This document shows positions 17,869-27,447 of a stretch of DNA of 64,000 nt, one piece after another. The stretch's first letter is position 1. Every line of letters begins with the position of its first letter. Under the pieces are notes generated by a model. It was not told where the DNA came from and did no database searches. It worked only from the letters and a program-made list of their open reading frames with translations. This DNA is from an uncultured Sulfitobacter sp. (GTDB lineage: Bacteria; Pseudomonadota; Alphaproteobacteria; Rhodobacterales; Rhodobacteraceae), in NCBI RefSeq assembly GCF_947499945.1, contig NZ_CANMQD010000001.1, positions 620,001-684,000 on the forward strand, given 5' to 3'. Position numbers and translations under genes: made by a program.

Positions 17869-18492
17869 ATGGCCCTGCCTGCTGTTGCCCAGGATTTTGT
17901 CGACAGCAGCGGGCCGCTTAGTGACGAGGCATTCTACCGCCTTGTGGCCTGCGCTGCCCCTCCAGATGGACAGTGCACCAAACCATTCTACAAATGGGAG
18001 AAACCCAGTATTACCGTTGGCATCACCCAACGCGACCCTGCCTTTCTCGGCGGCAAGCTCAAGCGGGCCGAAGCCGCCGTCGTCCGCGCCATCCAGCGCC
18101 TCAATGCGGTCGGCATGGGCGTGACCCTCGTCGCCACTGAAACCGCGCCTGACATCACCATCCATCTGCTCGACATTGGCCGTGGGCAAAAAATAGCAGG
18201 CAGCGCTGCGCCGCTGCTCAACGGTCTCACTATGGCCAACGCGATCACTGCACTGGATGTAGAGGAAACCATGATCACAGGCGCTGCCATCGGGTTTTCC
18301 AACACCATGACGATGCGCCAGTACGAGTCGGTTATGCTCGAAGAAATCACCCAAGCGCTCGGGCTCATCACCGACATCCAAAACCCTTATTACCGCACCC
18401 GTTCAATCCTGTCGCAAAAAGCCGACAACAGCTTGAAGCGCCTTGGGATACAGGACAGTATGGCTCTGTTCCGCCATTACCCCCCAAGCTGA
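17869..18492 (+). CDS. DUF2927 domain-containing exported protein
   Basis: The conserved part (FYKWEKPSITVGITQRDPAF; ITIHLLDIGRGQK; QYESVMLEEITQALGLITDI) matches DUF2927, a family of exported or lipoprotein-like proteins of Rhodobacterales with unknown role. With the ATG used here the protein begins MALPAVAQDF, which is only the end of a signal peptide. In frame upstream lie codons for IRVALLIC, which would complete a normal one, back to a CTG overlapping the mtnP stop (CTGA). The true start may therefore be a rare CTG, ATC or ATT near 17842-17845. Family assignment is fairly firm, the start is not. Confidence 0.75.
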   Translation: MALPAVAQDFVDSSGPLSDEAFYRLVACAAPPDGQCTKPFYKWEKPSITVGITQRDPAFLGGKLKRAEAAVVRAIQRLNAVGMGVTLVATETAPDITIHLLDIGRGQKIAGSAAPLLNGLTMANAITALDVEETMITGAAIGFSNTMTMRQYESVMLEEITQALGLITDIQNPYYRTRSILSQKADNSLKRLGIQDSMALFRHYPPS

Positions 18493-18502
18493 AAGCACCT
18501 CT

Positions 18503-19132
18503 ATGTCCTTTGACCTCTGGCTTACTTTTGTCGCCGCAACGATTGCCCTGCTCCTAATCCCTGGCCCTACGGTGATGATCATCCTGAGCTATGCCCTGTC
18601 AAAAGGGCGCTCTGTTGCTGTGGCCACTGCGGCGGGGGTCGCGTTCGGAGATCTTGTCGCCATGACCGCCTCCCTCATGGGATTGGGTGCGCTGGTACTC
18701 GCCTCTGCGACTGCATTTACCCTGCTCAAATGGGCCGGTGCAGTCTATCTGATCTATCTCGGGTTCAGGCTGATCCGTTCCGCTCCCTCGGACGGCCTCG
18801 ACATGCCCGAGGCGGATAACATCACGCCTGCACATGTATTTCGCCACACGGCTGCTGTGACTGCATTTAATCCTAAGAGTATCGCGTTCTTCATCGCCTT
18901 CGTTCCCCAGTTCATTCAGCCCTCCGCGCCCCTGCTGCCGCAGTTCGCAATCCTTATCATCACTTTCGTTACCCTTGCAGGGGTCAATGCATTTGCCTAT
19001 GCGCTGGCGGCGGACCGTTTGCGTAGCATCATCGCACGGCCCAGCATTATCACGTGGATCACCCGCACAGGCGGGGCCGCACTCATTGCAATGGGCGTCC
19101 TCACGGCCACCCTCCGCCGGAGCACAACATGA
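18503..19132 (+). CDS. LysE/RhtB-family amino-acid exporter
   Basis: A 209-residue inner-membrane protein with about six hydrophobic helices. The LysE signature is clear: [20 protein letters not shown] near residue 17 and [20 protein letters not shown], then [18 protein letters not shown] and [16 protein letters not shown]. The family exports amino acids or homoserine lactone; the substrate is unknown. The start at MSFDLWLTF gives normal length. Its stop overlaps the apt start (ATGA), so the two genes are coupled. Confidence 0.9.
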   Translation: MSFDLWLTFVAATIALLLIPGPTVMIILSYALSKGRSVAVATAAGVAFGDLVAMTASLMGLGALVLASATAFTLLKWAGAVYLIYLGFRLIRSAPSDGLDMPEADNITPAHVFRHTAAVTAFNPKSIAFFIAFVPQFIQPSAPLLPQFAILIITFVTLAGVNAFAYALAADRLRSIIARPSIITWITRTGGAALIAMGVLTATLRRSTT

Positions 19133-19659
19133 AAACTGTCGCCGACTACATCCGCACCATTCCCGATTTTCCGCATGAGGGGATCATGTTCCGCGATGTC
19201 ACAACACTATTTGCCGATGCACGCGGGTTTCGCATGGCGATTGACCAGATGCTGCACCCCTATGCGGGCACCCGCATCGACAAGGTTGTAGGACTTGAGG
19301 CACGCGGTTTCATCATGGGCGGTGCGATCGCGCATCAACTCAGCGTAGGCTTTGTCCCGATCCGCAAAAAGGGCAAGCTGCCCAGTAAGACTTTGAGCCA
19401 AGATTATACGCTGGAATATGGCACAGCCACCATGGAAATCCATGACGACGCCGTGCAGCCAGGCGAAAGGGTGCTGGTTGTCGATGACCTGCTCGCCACG
19501 GGCGGCACCGCAGAGGCGGGGATTAAACTGCTGGAGCGTCTGGGCGCACAGATCGTCTCAACCAGCTTTATCATCGACCTGCCCGCACTCGGTGGTCGCA
19601 AAAAACTTGAAGCGATGGGGATAGACGTCCAAATCCTCTGCGAATTTGATGGGCTTTAA
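19129..19659 (+). CDS. apt: Adenine phosphoribosyltransferase
   Basis: A 176-residue type I phosphoribosyltransferase converting adenine and PRPP to AMP. Family motifs are complete: [20 protein letters not shown] at the N-terminus, [30 protein letters not shown], and the PRPP motif [17 protein letters not shown] near residue 117. The ATG overlaps the end of the LysE gene. Together with mtnP it forms an adenine-salvage route. Convergent with the FAD-linked oxidase, nine bases apart. Confidence 0.96.
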   Translation: MKTVADYIRTIPDFPHEGIMFRDVTTLFADARGFRMAIDQMLHPYAGTRIDKVVGLEARGFIMGGAIAHQLSVGFVPIRKKGKLPSKTLSQDYTLEYGTATMEIHDDAVQPGERVLVVDDLLATGGTAEAGIKLLERLGAQIVSTSFIIDLPALGGRKKLEAMGIDVQILCEFDGL

Positions 19660-19668
19660 GCTCGGCGA

Positions 19669-21090
19669 CTAGGCCTTGAGGACTGCACCAGGGTTCATAA
19701 TTCCTAAGGGGTCCAGCCCCGCTTTGATCGCCCGCATTGCCGACATTTTGGCTGGATCACCGTACTTCTCAAGGTCGGCGACCTTAAGGCGCCCCACCCC
19801 ATGTTCTGCAGAGATTGAACCACCAAGCTCATGGGTCAGATCATGCAAACAGGTCTTGATGGCGTCGCGCTGGTTCTCGTGGTCTGCACGTGTCCGCCCC
19901 TTCTGCGGGAATACGTTATAGTGCAGGTTCCCGTCGCCCACATGACCAAAGCAGTTGATCCTGAAATCGCCCATCTGAGCAATCCGCGCACCGCCTTTGG
20001 TGATAAACTCGGAAATCGCGCCGAGGGGCACCGAGATGTCGTGGCTTGAAACAGACCCTACGCGGCGGTTCGCCTCTGGGATGCTCTCACGGATTGTCCA
20101 GAATTCATCAGCCTGTGTTCCCGACTGCGCGATGAGGCCGTCAGGCACGAGGCCTGCGTCGAAAGCTTGGGAGAACAATGTCTCAAGCGCCTCTTGCGGG
20201 TCCATACCTTCGGCCAACCCAAGCTCGATCAGCACGCACCATTCTGGCGGCGTCTCAAAGGGCTGGCGCACGTCGGGCATTGTCTCCGTCAGGAAATCAA
20301 ACCCTTGGCGGTGGATAAGCTCAAACGCGCTTACCATCTCGCCAAAAAGACTACGTGCAATGCTGAGCAGCTTGAGCGCCGCGTCAGGGCTCTGCACCAC
20401 CAAAAGCGCGGTTCCCGTTCGGGCAGGCCGCGCAAAAAGCTTGAGCGCGGCGGCGGTAATCACACCCAATGTCCCTTCGGCCCCGATCAGTAGATGGCGC
20501 AGATCATAGCCCGTGTTGTTCTTGCGCAGCCGCGTGAGGCCATGCCAGATTTGCCCGTCAGGCAATACGGCCTCAAGGCCCAGACACAGATCCCGCGCAT
20601 TGCCATAGCGCAGCACGCCTGTACCGCCCGCGTTGGTCGCCAGATTACCGCCAATCCGCGCCGTCCCTTGCGCCGCAAGGCTAAGCGGAAACAAGCGGTC
20701 CACCTCTTCGGCGGCTTTTTGAACGTCAGCCAAGATCACACCCGCTTCCGCGATCAACACGTTTTCATCCGCATAGGTAGCGCGGACCTTGTTCATGCGC
20801 TCCAGCGACAGGATGAGCGGGGCTATACCATCCGTGGCCACTTGGCCTCCGACCAGACCCGTACCACCACCATACGGGATCACGCCGACACGCGCCTCCC
20901 CTGCCATACGGATCAGGGTCGCCACTTCCTCCACGGTGCGCGGACGGGCCAGCACACCGCTTTGGCCCGCATAAAGGCCGCGCGGCTCTTCGAGATAACG
21001 CGCAGAGGCGTCCTCCAGCGTACCATCAGGCAAGGCAGCGCGCAGGGTGTCGGCAAAGGCGGTATCGGCGGGGTTCAATGCATGTGTCAT
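19669..21090 (-). CDS. FAD-binding oxidoreductase (GlcD/D-lactate dehydrogenase type)
   Basis: A 473-residue flavoprotein. The N-terminal FAD_binding_4 domain shows VIPYGGGTGLVGGQVATDGI near residue 85 and LFPLSLAAQGTARIGGNLAT near 140. The C-terminal FAD-oxidase domain ends GGSISAEHGVGRLKVADLEK. The C-terminal half carries NCFGHVGDGNLHYNVFPQ, the metal and flavin pattern of glycolate oxidase GlcD and D-2-hydroxyacid dehydrogenases. It stands alone without glcE/glcF, so a D-lactate or D-2-hydroxyglutarate dehydrogenase role is at least as likely. The MTHALNPADTAF start gives family length. Confidence 0.88.
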   Translation of the reverse strand: MTHALNPADTAFADTLRAALPDGTLEDASARYLEEPRGLYAGQSGVLARPRTVEEVATLIRMAGEARVGVIPYGGGTGLVGGQVATDGIAPLILSLERMNKVRATYADENVLIAEAGVILADVQKAAEEVDRLFPLSLAAQGTARIGGNLATNAGGTGVLRYGNARDLCLGLEAVLPDGQIWHGLTRLRKNNTGYDLRHLLIGAEGTLGVITAAALKLFARPARTGTALLVVQSPDAALKLLSIARSLFGEMVSAFELIHRQGFDFLTETMPDVRQPFETPPEWCVLIELGLAEGMDPQEALETLFSQAFDAGLVPDGLIAQSGTQADEFWTIRESIPEANRRVGSVSSHDISVPLGAISEFITKGGARIAQMGDFRINCFGHVGDGNLHYNVFPQKGRTRADHENQRDAIKTCLHDLTHELGGSISAEHGVGRLKVADLEKYGDPAKMSAMRAIKAGLDPLGIMNPGAVLKA

Positions 21091-21127
21091 GGTTATTGAT
21101 CTAACGCCCCTGCACAGGATGCAAGGG

Positions 21128-21958
21128 CTAGTCGTCAGAGATATAGGTCGGGCGCAGCACCATAATCGTAGGTTGGCTCGGCAAGGCATCGCGGCGCACG
21201 TTGAGATAAGGCCCCTCAACGTCAATCACCGTAAACTCGTCCCGCATCCCGTCCAGAAACTCCTCCAGCGCAAAAAGCGAGAACCAATGCATCGGAATCA
21301 CAATCCGCGAACGCAGGCGTTTAAGCACAGCGATCATCGTCGCATGGTCGAGTGTCATGCCTCCGTCCACAGGAGCCATCACCACATCCAAACGGCCAAT
21401 CGCAGCATATTGTTCCTCATTCGGGGCATGGTGCAAATGGCCCAAGTGCCCGATGCACAGGCCCGCAATCTCGAAAACAAAGATCGAATTGCCCTTCTCC
21501 TCTATCCCCGACCACTGTGAGCGGATATCGGTTGAGACATTCCGTACCAGCACCTCACCAAGATCAAGGTTATGCTCGACCCCCTCGCCAAATGTCTCGC
21601 CCCAGCCGCGCAGGACATAGGGAATGGCAGGATCAGGAAAGGCCGTCCAATGGGTGTCATGGGCGTGGTTCATCGTGACCACATCGGGGATCATACGGGT
21701 AGAGCCGACAAAGCCTGTGAAATCAGTAATCATGTTCAGGCCAGCCGCACTGCGGATAAGGAAGCTGGCGTGGCCAACGTAATGTATATCGACAGTCTCC
21801 TCCGGCACATCACGCAGACTGGCACGGTGGATGAACTCCATCCCGTCGGTTGCATCGGCAAGGGCGTGACAATGGCTGGGCGTGCGCGTGACCTCCGTGT
21901 CCTGCGCGACAGCAGGGTGGGCGAGGACCATCAACGATATGAGTAAACGGATTATCAT
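21128..21958 (-). CDS. Exported MBL-fold metallo-hydrolase with altered metal motif
   Basis: A 276-residue protein with a Sec signal peptide (MIIRLLISLMVLAHPAVAQ) and a metallo-beta-lactamase fold related to UlaG. It shows IHYVGHASFLIRSAAGLNMI near residue 58, the metal motif NHAHDTH near 97, GHLGHLHHAP near 170, MAPVDGGMTLDHATM near 190 and IVIPMHWFS near 220. The classical HxHxDH is here H98-x-H100-D101-x-H103, with the aspartate shifted by one. Without assays I would not assume normal two-zinc chemistry. It precedes no obvious pathway partner. Another in-frame start lies upstream but would spoil the signal peptide. Confidence 0.78.
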   Translation of the reverse strand: MIIRLLISLMVLAHPAVAQDTEVTRTPSHCHALADATDGMEFIHRASLRDVPEETVDIHYVGHASFLIRSAAGLNMITDFTGFVGSTRMIPDVVTMNHAHDTHWTAFPDPAIPYVLRGWGETFGEGVEHNLDLGEVLVRNVSTDIRSQWSGIEEKGNSIFVFEIAGLCIGHLGHLHHAPNEEQYAAIGRLDVVMAPVDGGMTLDHATMIAVLKRLRSRIVIPMHWFSLFALEEFLDGMRDEFTVIDVEGPYLNVRRDALPSQPTIMVLRPTYISDD

Positions 21959-22027
21959 AAAATCAAAGCTAGCACCCTGATCCGATTTCATACAAGAACA
22001 AGATGCCCCTGCGTCAGTCTGGCTCAC

Positions 22028-22612
22028 CTAGCCTGCGGTGCTTTTACCCCGACGGTCACCACGCAGACTGGCATAAAGGACGTGGGTACGCCAGCGCCCG
22101 TCAATCTGAAGATAGCTTTGCGCGACACCCTCGTATTTAAAGCCCGAGCGCTCGAGCAGCCCGCGCGACGGGGTATTCTCGGGCAGGCAGGCAGCCTCGA
22201 TGCGGCTCAGTTCCAGATGGGTGAACGCATAATGCACTACCGTCTCTATTGCTTCGCGCATGTATCCCTGCCGCGCAAATGGCTCTCCCGTCCAATACCC
22301 CAATGTGCCCGCAAGTGCCGGACCACGGCGGATATTATCCAACGTGATTGCCCCCAACAGCGCGTTATCTTCGCGCCGCACCAGAAAAAGCGGCACCGCT
22401 GTCCCTGCATTAACCGACCGATTGGCCCAATATACACGGTTAGAAAACGCCTTGCGCGAAAGGTGATCAGCAGACCACGCGGGCTCCCAAGGGGTCAGGA
22501 ATTCACGGCTGGCACTGCGCAGGGCCACCCAGGGACGAAAATCCTGATGGGTGGGCGGACGAAGGGTCATCCGCTCTGTCTCGATGCTGAGTTTGCGCCG
22601 TAAAGACAACAT
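22028..22612 (-). CDS. GNAT N-acetyltransferase (RimJ/RimL type)
   Basis: A 194-residue acetyltransferase. ERMTLRPPTHQDFRPWVALR at the N-terminus, LLGAITLDNIRRGPALAGTL in the middle, and YWTGEPFARQGYMREAIETV (acetyl-CoA loop, R/Q-x-x-G-x-x-x-E) are characteristic of RimJ/RimL. The segment ELSRIEAACLPENTPSRGLL followed by ERSGFKYEG completes the family. The substrate may be ribosomal protein N-termini or small molecules. Its ATG overlaps the M16 peptidase stop by one base (TGATG), so it is co-translated with that gene and the thrC-cox unit upstream. Confidence 0.92.
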   Translation of the reverse strand: MLSLRRKLSIETERMTLRPPTHQDFRPWVALRSASREFLTPWEPAWSADHLSRKAFSNRVYWANRSVNAGTAVPLFLVRREDNALLGAITLDNIRRGPALAGTLGYWTGEPFARQGYMREAIETVVHYAFTHLELSRIEAACLPENTPSRGLLERSGFKYEGVAQSYLQIDGRWRTHVLYASLRGDRRGKSTAG

Positions 22613-23874
22613 CAGGCCGCGCGCCTTGCCTCAAGCTCTTCCAGCGTGGGCGCCTTCTCGACAGGACCGTAAAGCGCCAATGCCGCAGGGGCCGTAGCCG
22701 CCATCCGCTCAGCAAAGTCGCGCACGTCCCCTGTGGTCACGGCATCAATCTGCGCAATGGTTTCTTCCAGCGGCGGAATACGGTCCCAAATCTGGATCAG
22801 TCGCGCCAGACGCTCGGCACGGTTGGAGGGAGACTCCAGCCCCATCAGCAAACCAGCCTTCATCTGGGCGCGCGCACGTGCCACTTCGGCGGCGGACATG
22901 TCGGTCGCTGCACGCTTCATCTCGTCGATGGTAATCCCGGCAAGCTCTGGCAACTGCTCGCCCGACGTGCCTGCATAGACGGTCATCATCCCAGTATCGG
23001 CATAAGCGCCCGCTTGGGCAAAGATGGTATAACACAAGCCGCGGTTCTCACGCACTTCCTGAAACAGACGGCTCGACATGCCGCCGCCAAGGGCCGAAGC
23101 ATAGATTTGCGCCACATAGATATCGTCGGCGCGGTAGCCGGGGGACTCAAATCCAAGGGCGAAATGCGCCTGCTCTAGTTCCTTCACCTGACGGTGCTCG
23201 CCGCCAGCAAAAACAGCCGAAGTTGCGCGCAGCAGCGGCTTTGTCGCCATATCCCCGAACAACTTTTCTGCCATCGCAACCAGCGCATCATGATCCACCG
23301 CGCCCGCCGCCGACAGGATCATCTGCTCGGGGCCGTAGTGCTGGTCGATAAAGCCTGTCAGGTCCGTGCGATTAAAGTTCGACACACGCTCGGCCGGGCC
23401 AAGGATTGTGCGGCCAATGGCCTGATCGGGATAGGCCTGCTCTTGCAACCAGTCAAAGATCACATCGTCGGGCGTATCAAGCGCTTGGCCAATCTCTTGC
23501 AGAATCACACCGCGCTCCACCTCGATCTCGGAATCGTCCATGACCGGATTGCGCAGAATATCAGCAATGACCTCAAGGCCCAGTGGCACATCATTTTCCA
23601 GCACACGCACATAGTAGGCCGTCACTTCGCGCGAAGTATAGGCGTTGATATAGCCGCCCACATCCTCGATGGCTTCGGCGATTTGCAGGGCGGTGCGCGT
23701 CTTGGTGCCCTTGAACGCCATATGCTCAAGAAAATGCGCGATGCCGTTTTGGGCAGGCGTCTCGTGGCGGCCACCAGCCCCCACCCAGATCCCGATAGAG
23801 GCCGAAGCAAGGCCCGGCATATGTTCAGTTACAATGCGAAAACCGTTTGAGAGGCGATGGGTTTGAAGGGTCAC
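22612..23874 (-). CDS. M16-family zinc peptidase (processing peptidase-like)
   Basis: A 420-residue protease of the PqqL/mitochondrial processing peptidase type. The inverted zinc motif HFLEH (HxxEH) is in NGIAHFLEHMAFKGT near residue 46, with the third ligand in EVERGVILQEIG near 120. The C-terminal M16 domain follows (YASALGGGMSSRLFQEVREN, the glycine-rich loop). The start is GTG and overlaps the thrC stop (GTGA), giving coupling. In Rhodobacterales this gene regularly follows thrC. No signal peptide is visible, so it is probably cytoplasmic. Confidence 0.92.
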   Translation of the reverse strand: MTLQTHRLSNGFRIVTEHMPGLASASIGIWVGAGGRHETPAQNGIAHFLEHMAFKGTKTRTALQIAEAIEDVGGYINAYTSREVTAYYVRVLENDVPLGLEVIADILRNPVMDDSEIEVERGVILQEIGQALDTPDDVIFDWLQEQAYPDQAIGRTILGPAERVSNFNRTDLTGFIDQHYGPEQMILSAAGAVDHDALVAMAEKLFGDMATKPLLRATSAVFAGGEHRQVKELEQAHFALGFESPGYRADDIYVAQIYASALGGGMSSRLFQEVRENRGLCYTIFAQAGAYADTGMMTVYAGTSGEQLPELAGITIDEMKRAATDMSAAEVARARAQMKAGLLMGLESPSNRAERLARLIQIWDRIPPLEETIAQIDAVTTGDVRDFAERMAATAPAALALYGPVEKAPTLEELEARRAA

Positions 23875-25259
23875 TGAGCAATCAGTCCTTTAATTTGGGC
23901 TTTGAGCGCTTCGAGGTCATTTGGCACGCGGGTCAAACGCTCGGGGCGGTCATAAAGATCGGCCATACGCGGAGGCAAGGGCGGGCGGATGCCTGTCGCC
24001 ACTTCTACCGCGTCGGGGAATTTTGCAGGATGTGCTGTGGCCAGCGTCACCATAGGTGTCTTGGGGTCGCGCAACTCATTGGCGACTTTCACACCAATGG
24101 CGGAGTGCGGGCAGAGAAGCTCGGCGCTGTGCGCCAGCGTGTCGGTGATGGTCTTCGACGTTTCCTCTTCGGAGGCACGGCCAGAAGCGTAATGCTCGGA
24201 CAACACCTGCGCCGCCCCTTGAGACACATCAAACCCGCCCTGCCCCAGCTCTGTCATCAACTGCGCCACGGCACTGCCGTCACGGTCATAGGCGTCGAAC
24301 AAGGCACGCTCGAAATTGGAGCTAACCTGAATATCCATCGACGGGCTGATCGACGGATGCACCGTGTCCTTGTGATAGCCCTGCCCGCTCAAGCAGCGAT
24401 GCAGGATATCGTTCTGGTTGGTCGCCACGATGAGCTGGTCAATCGGCAGGCCCATCTTCTTGGCAATGTAGCCCGCAAAGATGTCGCCGAAATTGCCGGT
24501 CGGCACGGTAAAGCTCACTTTGCGCTCGGGCGCACCAAGGCTCACGGCGGAGGAGAAATAATAAACCACCTGCGCCAGCACACGGCCCCAGTTGATCGAA
24601 TTGACGCCTGCGAGTTTTACCCCGTCGCGGAATTCAAAATCGTTGAACATATCCTTGAGCCGAGCTTGGCAATCGTCGAAATCGCCGTCCACGGCCAGCG
24701 CATGCACATTGCTCTCCACTGGTGTCGTCATCTGGCGGCGCTGCACCTCGGAGACGCGACCATGAGGGTAGAGGATCACAACGTCCACGTTGTCGAGGCC
24801 TCGGAACGCTTCAATCGCCGCCGATCCCGTATCGCCCGAAGTTGCACCCACAATCGTCACCCGCTCACCTTTACGGCCAAGAGCAAGTTGGAACATCTGC
24901 CCGATCAGCTGCATGGCGAAATCTTTGAAGGCCAGCGTCGGACCGTGAAACAACTCGAGCAGGAAATGGTTGGGTGCCAGTTCTTTCAACGGTGCGCGGC
25001 TTGTATGGCCAAACCCTGCATAGGCTTTGGCAATCAGATCACGGAATTCGGCATCGGTGAAGGTATCGCCGATAAAAAGGCGCATGACGGTAAATGCCAC
25101 TTCCTCATAGGACTGACCCGCCATCGCAGCGATATCATCATGGCTTAACTGCGGAATGCTTTCGGGGACATAAAGACCGCCATCGCGGGCCAGCCCTGTT
25201 AGCATCGCCTCCTCGAAACTTAGGATCGGGGCAGTGCCACGGGTAGAGATATAGCGCAT
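23871..25259 (-). CDS. thrC: Threonine synthase
   Basis: A 462-residue PLP enzyme converting O-phosphohomoserine to threonine. The N-terminus (MRYISTRGTAPILSFEEAML) and the PLP lysine motif GPTLAFKDFAMQ near residue 110 are typical. VGATSGDTGSAAIEAF near 145 binds the phosphate, and VPTGNFGDIFAGYIAKKMGL near 260 is the second PLP segment. The length is that of the long class II enzyme. It lies between surf1 and the M16 peptidase in a minus-strand series, with three bases to surf1 upstream. Confidence 0.96.
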   Translation of the reverse strand: MRYISTRGTAPILSFEEAMLTGLARDGGLYVPESIPQLSHDDIAAMAGQSYEEVAFTVMRLFIGDTFTDAEFRDLIAKAYAGFGHTSRAPLKELAPNHFLLELFHGPTLAFKDFAMQLIGQMFQLALGRKGERVTIVGATSGDTGSAAIEAFRGLDNVDVVILYPHGRVSEVQRRQMTTPVESNVHALAVDGDFDDCQARLKDMFNDFEFRDGVKLAGVNSINWGRVLAQVVYYFSSAVSLGAPERKVSFTVPTGNFGDIFAGYIAKKMGLPIDQLIVATNQNDILHRCLSGQGYHKDTVHPSISPSMDIQVSSNFERALFDAYDRDGSAVAQLMTELGQGGFDVSQGAAQVLSEHYASGRASEEETSKTITDTLAHSAELLCPHSAIGVKVANELRDPKTPMVTLATAHPAKFPDAVEVATGIRPPLPPRMADLYDRPERLTRVPNDLEALKAQIKGLIAQ

Positions 25260-25262
25260 CGG

Positions 25263-25943
25263 TCAGCTCGTCTGTTTAGGGGCGCGGCGGGCGCGCAGGG
25301 TAAAGGCAAGGGTCATCGCAATCCATATCGCAGCAAGCGAGAACCACGTAATCGCGTAGGAAAGGTGGTCGTTCGGAATCGCCGTGGTGTCAACAGGCAG
25401 CGGGCTGATTGGCCCATCGTCAAAGGAAGTTTGTTTCGACACAACAAAAGTTTCTTCGGTATTTAACGCGGCTGCCATGGCCGCCACATCGCGAGCAAAC
25501 CAGATGTTTTTGGCCACATCAGGCTCTGGCGTGAAGCCGTCCACCTCCTGCGGCCATTGCAAATTGCCGCGCACAGTCTCGGATCCTTCATGCACAGGCA
25601 CCTCTGTTTGGTCCACCAGCATAAAGCCACGGTCAAGCAGCACACGCCGCCCGCCCATATCCATAGCCGAGATAATGCGGTAGCCCGCGCCGATCTCTTT
25701 CTGGCTAACCAAAACGCGCAGATACTCAGGCTCTACTACGCCGCGCACTTCAACAGGCAAATAGGCATCGTTTTCAGGATCAAGCACATCCGGCAGCGGG
25801 ATCGGTGCCGCCTCTATCCGCGCATCAATATCCGCGATCACACCCAGCTTCCACTCCAACCGCTGCATTTGCCAGAACCCCAGCCACAACAGGATCGCAG
25901 CCCCACCAATACCAACAAAAACGAAAAAGAAACTGCGACGCAT
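25263..25943 (-). CDS. SURF1 family cytochrome oxidase assembly protein
   Basis: A 226-residue protein with two membrane helices at its ends: MRRSFFFVFVGIGGAAILLW at the start and AITWFSLAAIWIAMTLAFTL near the end. The large loop between them faces the periplasm and contains LGFWQMQRLEWK and GYRIISAMDMGGRRVLLDRG, the SURF1 pattern. SURF1 proteins help insert heme a into subunit I of aa3 oxidase. I chose the ATG with GGGAG upstream rather than one 12 bases earlier. A terminator separates it from ctaE, so some independent expression is possible. Confidence 0.93.
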   Translation of the reverse strand: MRRSFFFVFVGIGGAAILLWLGFWQMQRLEWKLGVIADIDARIEAAPIPLPDVLDPENDAYLPVEVRGVVEPEYLRVLVSQKEIGAGYRIISAMDMGGRRVLLDRGFMLVDQTEVPVHEGSETVRGNLQWPQEVDGFTPEPDVAKNIWFARDVAAMAAALNTEETFVVSKQTSFDDGPISPLPVDTTAIPNDHLSYAITWFSLAAIWIAMTLAFTLRARRAPKQTS

Positions 25944-25968
25944 GAAAGCTCCCATGAGCGGTAGGATA

Positions 25969-26002
25969 TGAAAAACGCGCGAGGCATCGCCCCGCGCGCT
26001 TT
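25969..26002 (-). terminator. Rho-independent terminator after ctaE
   Basis: On the minus strand GCGCGCG pairs with CGCGCGT around GGGCGATGCCT and is followed by TTTTTC. It lies between the ctaE stop and the surf1 start. It should end or attenuate the cox transcript before surf1-thrC. Confidence 0.75.
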
Positions 26003-26037
26003 ATCTAACTTGGATCGCTAAAGGTACAAGTCCGCGT

Positions 26038-26847
26038 TTAGTTTGCGGGGATACCAAAGACGTAGACGGCGAAGAAGAGGAAGAGCCATACAACGTCAAC
26101 AAAGTGCCAGTACCATGCAGCCGCCTCAAACCCCACGTGGTTTTCACTGTCGAAGTGACCTGCACGGGCGCGGAACCAACAGACCAGCAGGAAAATCGTG
26201 CCGATCACAACGTGGAAACCATGGAAGCCTGTTGCCATAAAGAAGTTGGAGAAGAACTTGTCCCCGCCAAACTCCCAGCCTTTGTAGAGCAGGTAGTTAT
26301 ACTCATAGGCCTGAAGCGCTGTGAACAACACACCCAGAACAACTGCAATCAGCAGACCGTTCTTGAGGTCGGCACGGTTGTTGCCGTGGACCAGCGCGTG
26401 GTGCGCCCAAGTAACGGCACAACCCGACAGCAGCAGGATCAGCGTGTTGATCAGCGGCAGGTGGAAGGCGTCAACCTGATAGATCACTGGCGGGATATAG
26501 GTGGAACCGAAGTATTCGTTCATCGGGTACATGGCGTGCTTGAAGAAGCTCCAGAACCACGCAACGAAGAACATGACTTCGGACATGATGAACAGGATAA
26601 AGCCATAGCGCAGGCCGATCTGGACCACGCGTGTGTGATCGCCAATCTTGCTTTCCTCAACAACCTCGGACCACCATGCAAAGCTGCAATAAAGCGTGCC
26701 AACAAGGCCGATCAGAAACACATATGGTGTCACGTCGTGCATCCAGAGGACACCGCCGGTGAGCATGACAAATGCAAAGAGCGCGCTGAGCAGCGGCCAG
26801 ATGGAGGGGGCGAGAATATGATAGTCGTGATTTTTTGCGTGGGCCAT
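26038..26847 (-). CDS. ctaE: Cytochrome c oxidase subunit III
   Basis: A 269-residue protein with seven transmembrane helices, the full bacterial COX3. Recognisable parts are [20 protein letters not shown] at the N-terminus, [20 protein letters not shown] near residue 90, [20 protein letters not shown] near 150, and [20 protein letters not shown] at the C-terminus. Subunit III stabilises the aa3 oxidase core. An AGGGA site precedes the ATG. ctaG is 24 bases upstream; subunit I is not in this window. Confidence 0.96.
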   Translation of the reverse strand: MAHAKNHDYHILAPSIWPLLSALFAFVMLTGGVLWMHDVTPYVFLIGLVGTLYCSFAWWSEVVEESKIGDHTRVVQIGLRYGFILFIMSEVMFFVAWFWSFFKHAMYPMNEYFGSTYIPPVIYQVDAFHLPLINTLILLLSGCAVTWAHHALVHGNNRADLKNGLLIAVVLGVLFTALQAYEYNYLLYKGWEFGGDKFFSNFFMATGFHGFHVVIGTIFLLVCWFRARAGHFDSENHVGFEAAAWYWHFVDVVWLFLFFAVYVFGIPAN

Positions 26848-26871
26848 TTTGGGCGTCCCTGTGTTTTAGTC

Positions 26872-27447
26872 TTAGTTCAATTCAGTAGGCTGATCGGCAT
26901 CAAGGGCGGCATACCCCTCGGGCAAATCGATTTCGTAGAATGTATAGGAGAGTGTGATGGTATGTATATACTGACCTTCACGATCCCCTACAATTTCGGG
27001 GTCAACAAAGAAGCTGACGGGCATTTGTACGCGCTCACCTGGGGCGAGCACTTGCTCCTCAAAGCAGAAGCAGTCGATTTTCTCGAAAAACGCGCCGGCC
27101 TGATAGGGGGTCACGTTGTAAGAAGCCATGCCAGCGATGGGGCGGTCCGTGGGATTGTAAGCCTCATAGAAGGCCAGTCCCGTCTCACCGATGCGAATCT
27201 CCATCTCGCGCACGACAGGTTTGAATTCCCACGACATATGGTTGTTCAAGGAGCCGTCAAAGCGGACTTTGATCGTTTCTTCCAGCACATCTTCGGGAGC
27301 GACCGAAGCATAGCCAACTGTGCCACCAAAACCGGTCACACGGCAGAACCAGTCATAAAACGGAACGGAGGCCCAAGCGAGACCTCCCATGACCACGACC
27401 AACCCGACCGTCTGCGCAACAGTTTTTTGCGGACCAGAGAGCGCCAT
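26872..27447 (-). CDS. ctaG: Cytochrome c oxidase assembly protein CtaG (Cox11)
   Basis: A 191-residue protein delivering copper to the CuB site of oxidase subunit I. It has one N-terminal membrane helix (VGLVVVMGGLAWASVPFYDW), an FCRVTGFGG stretch right after it, and the copper-binding CFCF motif (KIDCFCFEEQVLAPGE) near residue 130. The periplasmic beta-rich domain follows to the end. Its ATG overlaps the stop of the small membrane-protein gene upstream, indicating coupling. Confidence 0.95.
   Translation of the reverse strand: MALSGPQKTVAQTVGLVVVMGGLAWASVPFYDWFCRVTGFGGTVGYASVAPEDVLEETIKVRFDGSLNNHMSWEFKPVVREMEIRIGETGLAFYEAYNPTDRPIAGMASYNVTPYQAGAFFEKIDCFCFEEQVLAPGERVQMPVSFFVDPEIVGDREGQYIHTITLSYTFYEIDLPEGYAALDADQPTELN

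Noticed and set aside
23847..25148. 433-codon plus-strand frame
   Set aside because: Antisense to thrC and the M16 start; composition is that of a shadow of the real genes (rich in His, Arg, Gly).
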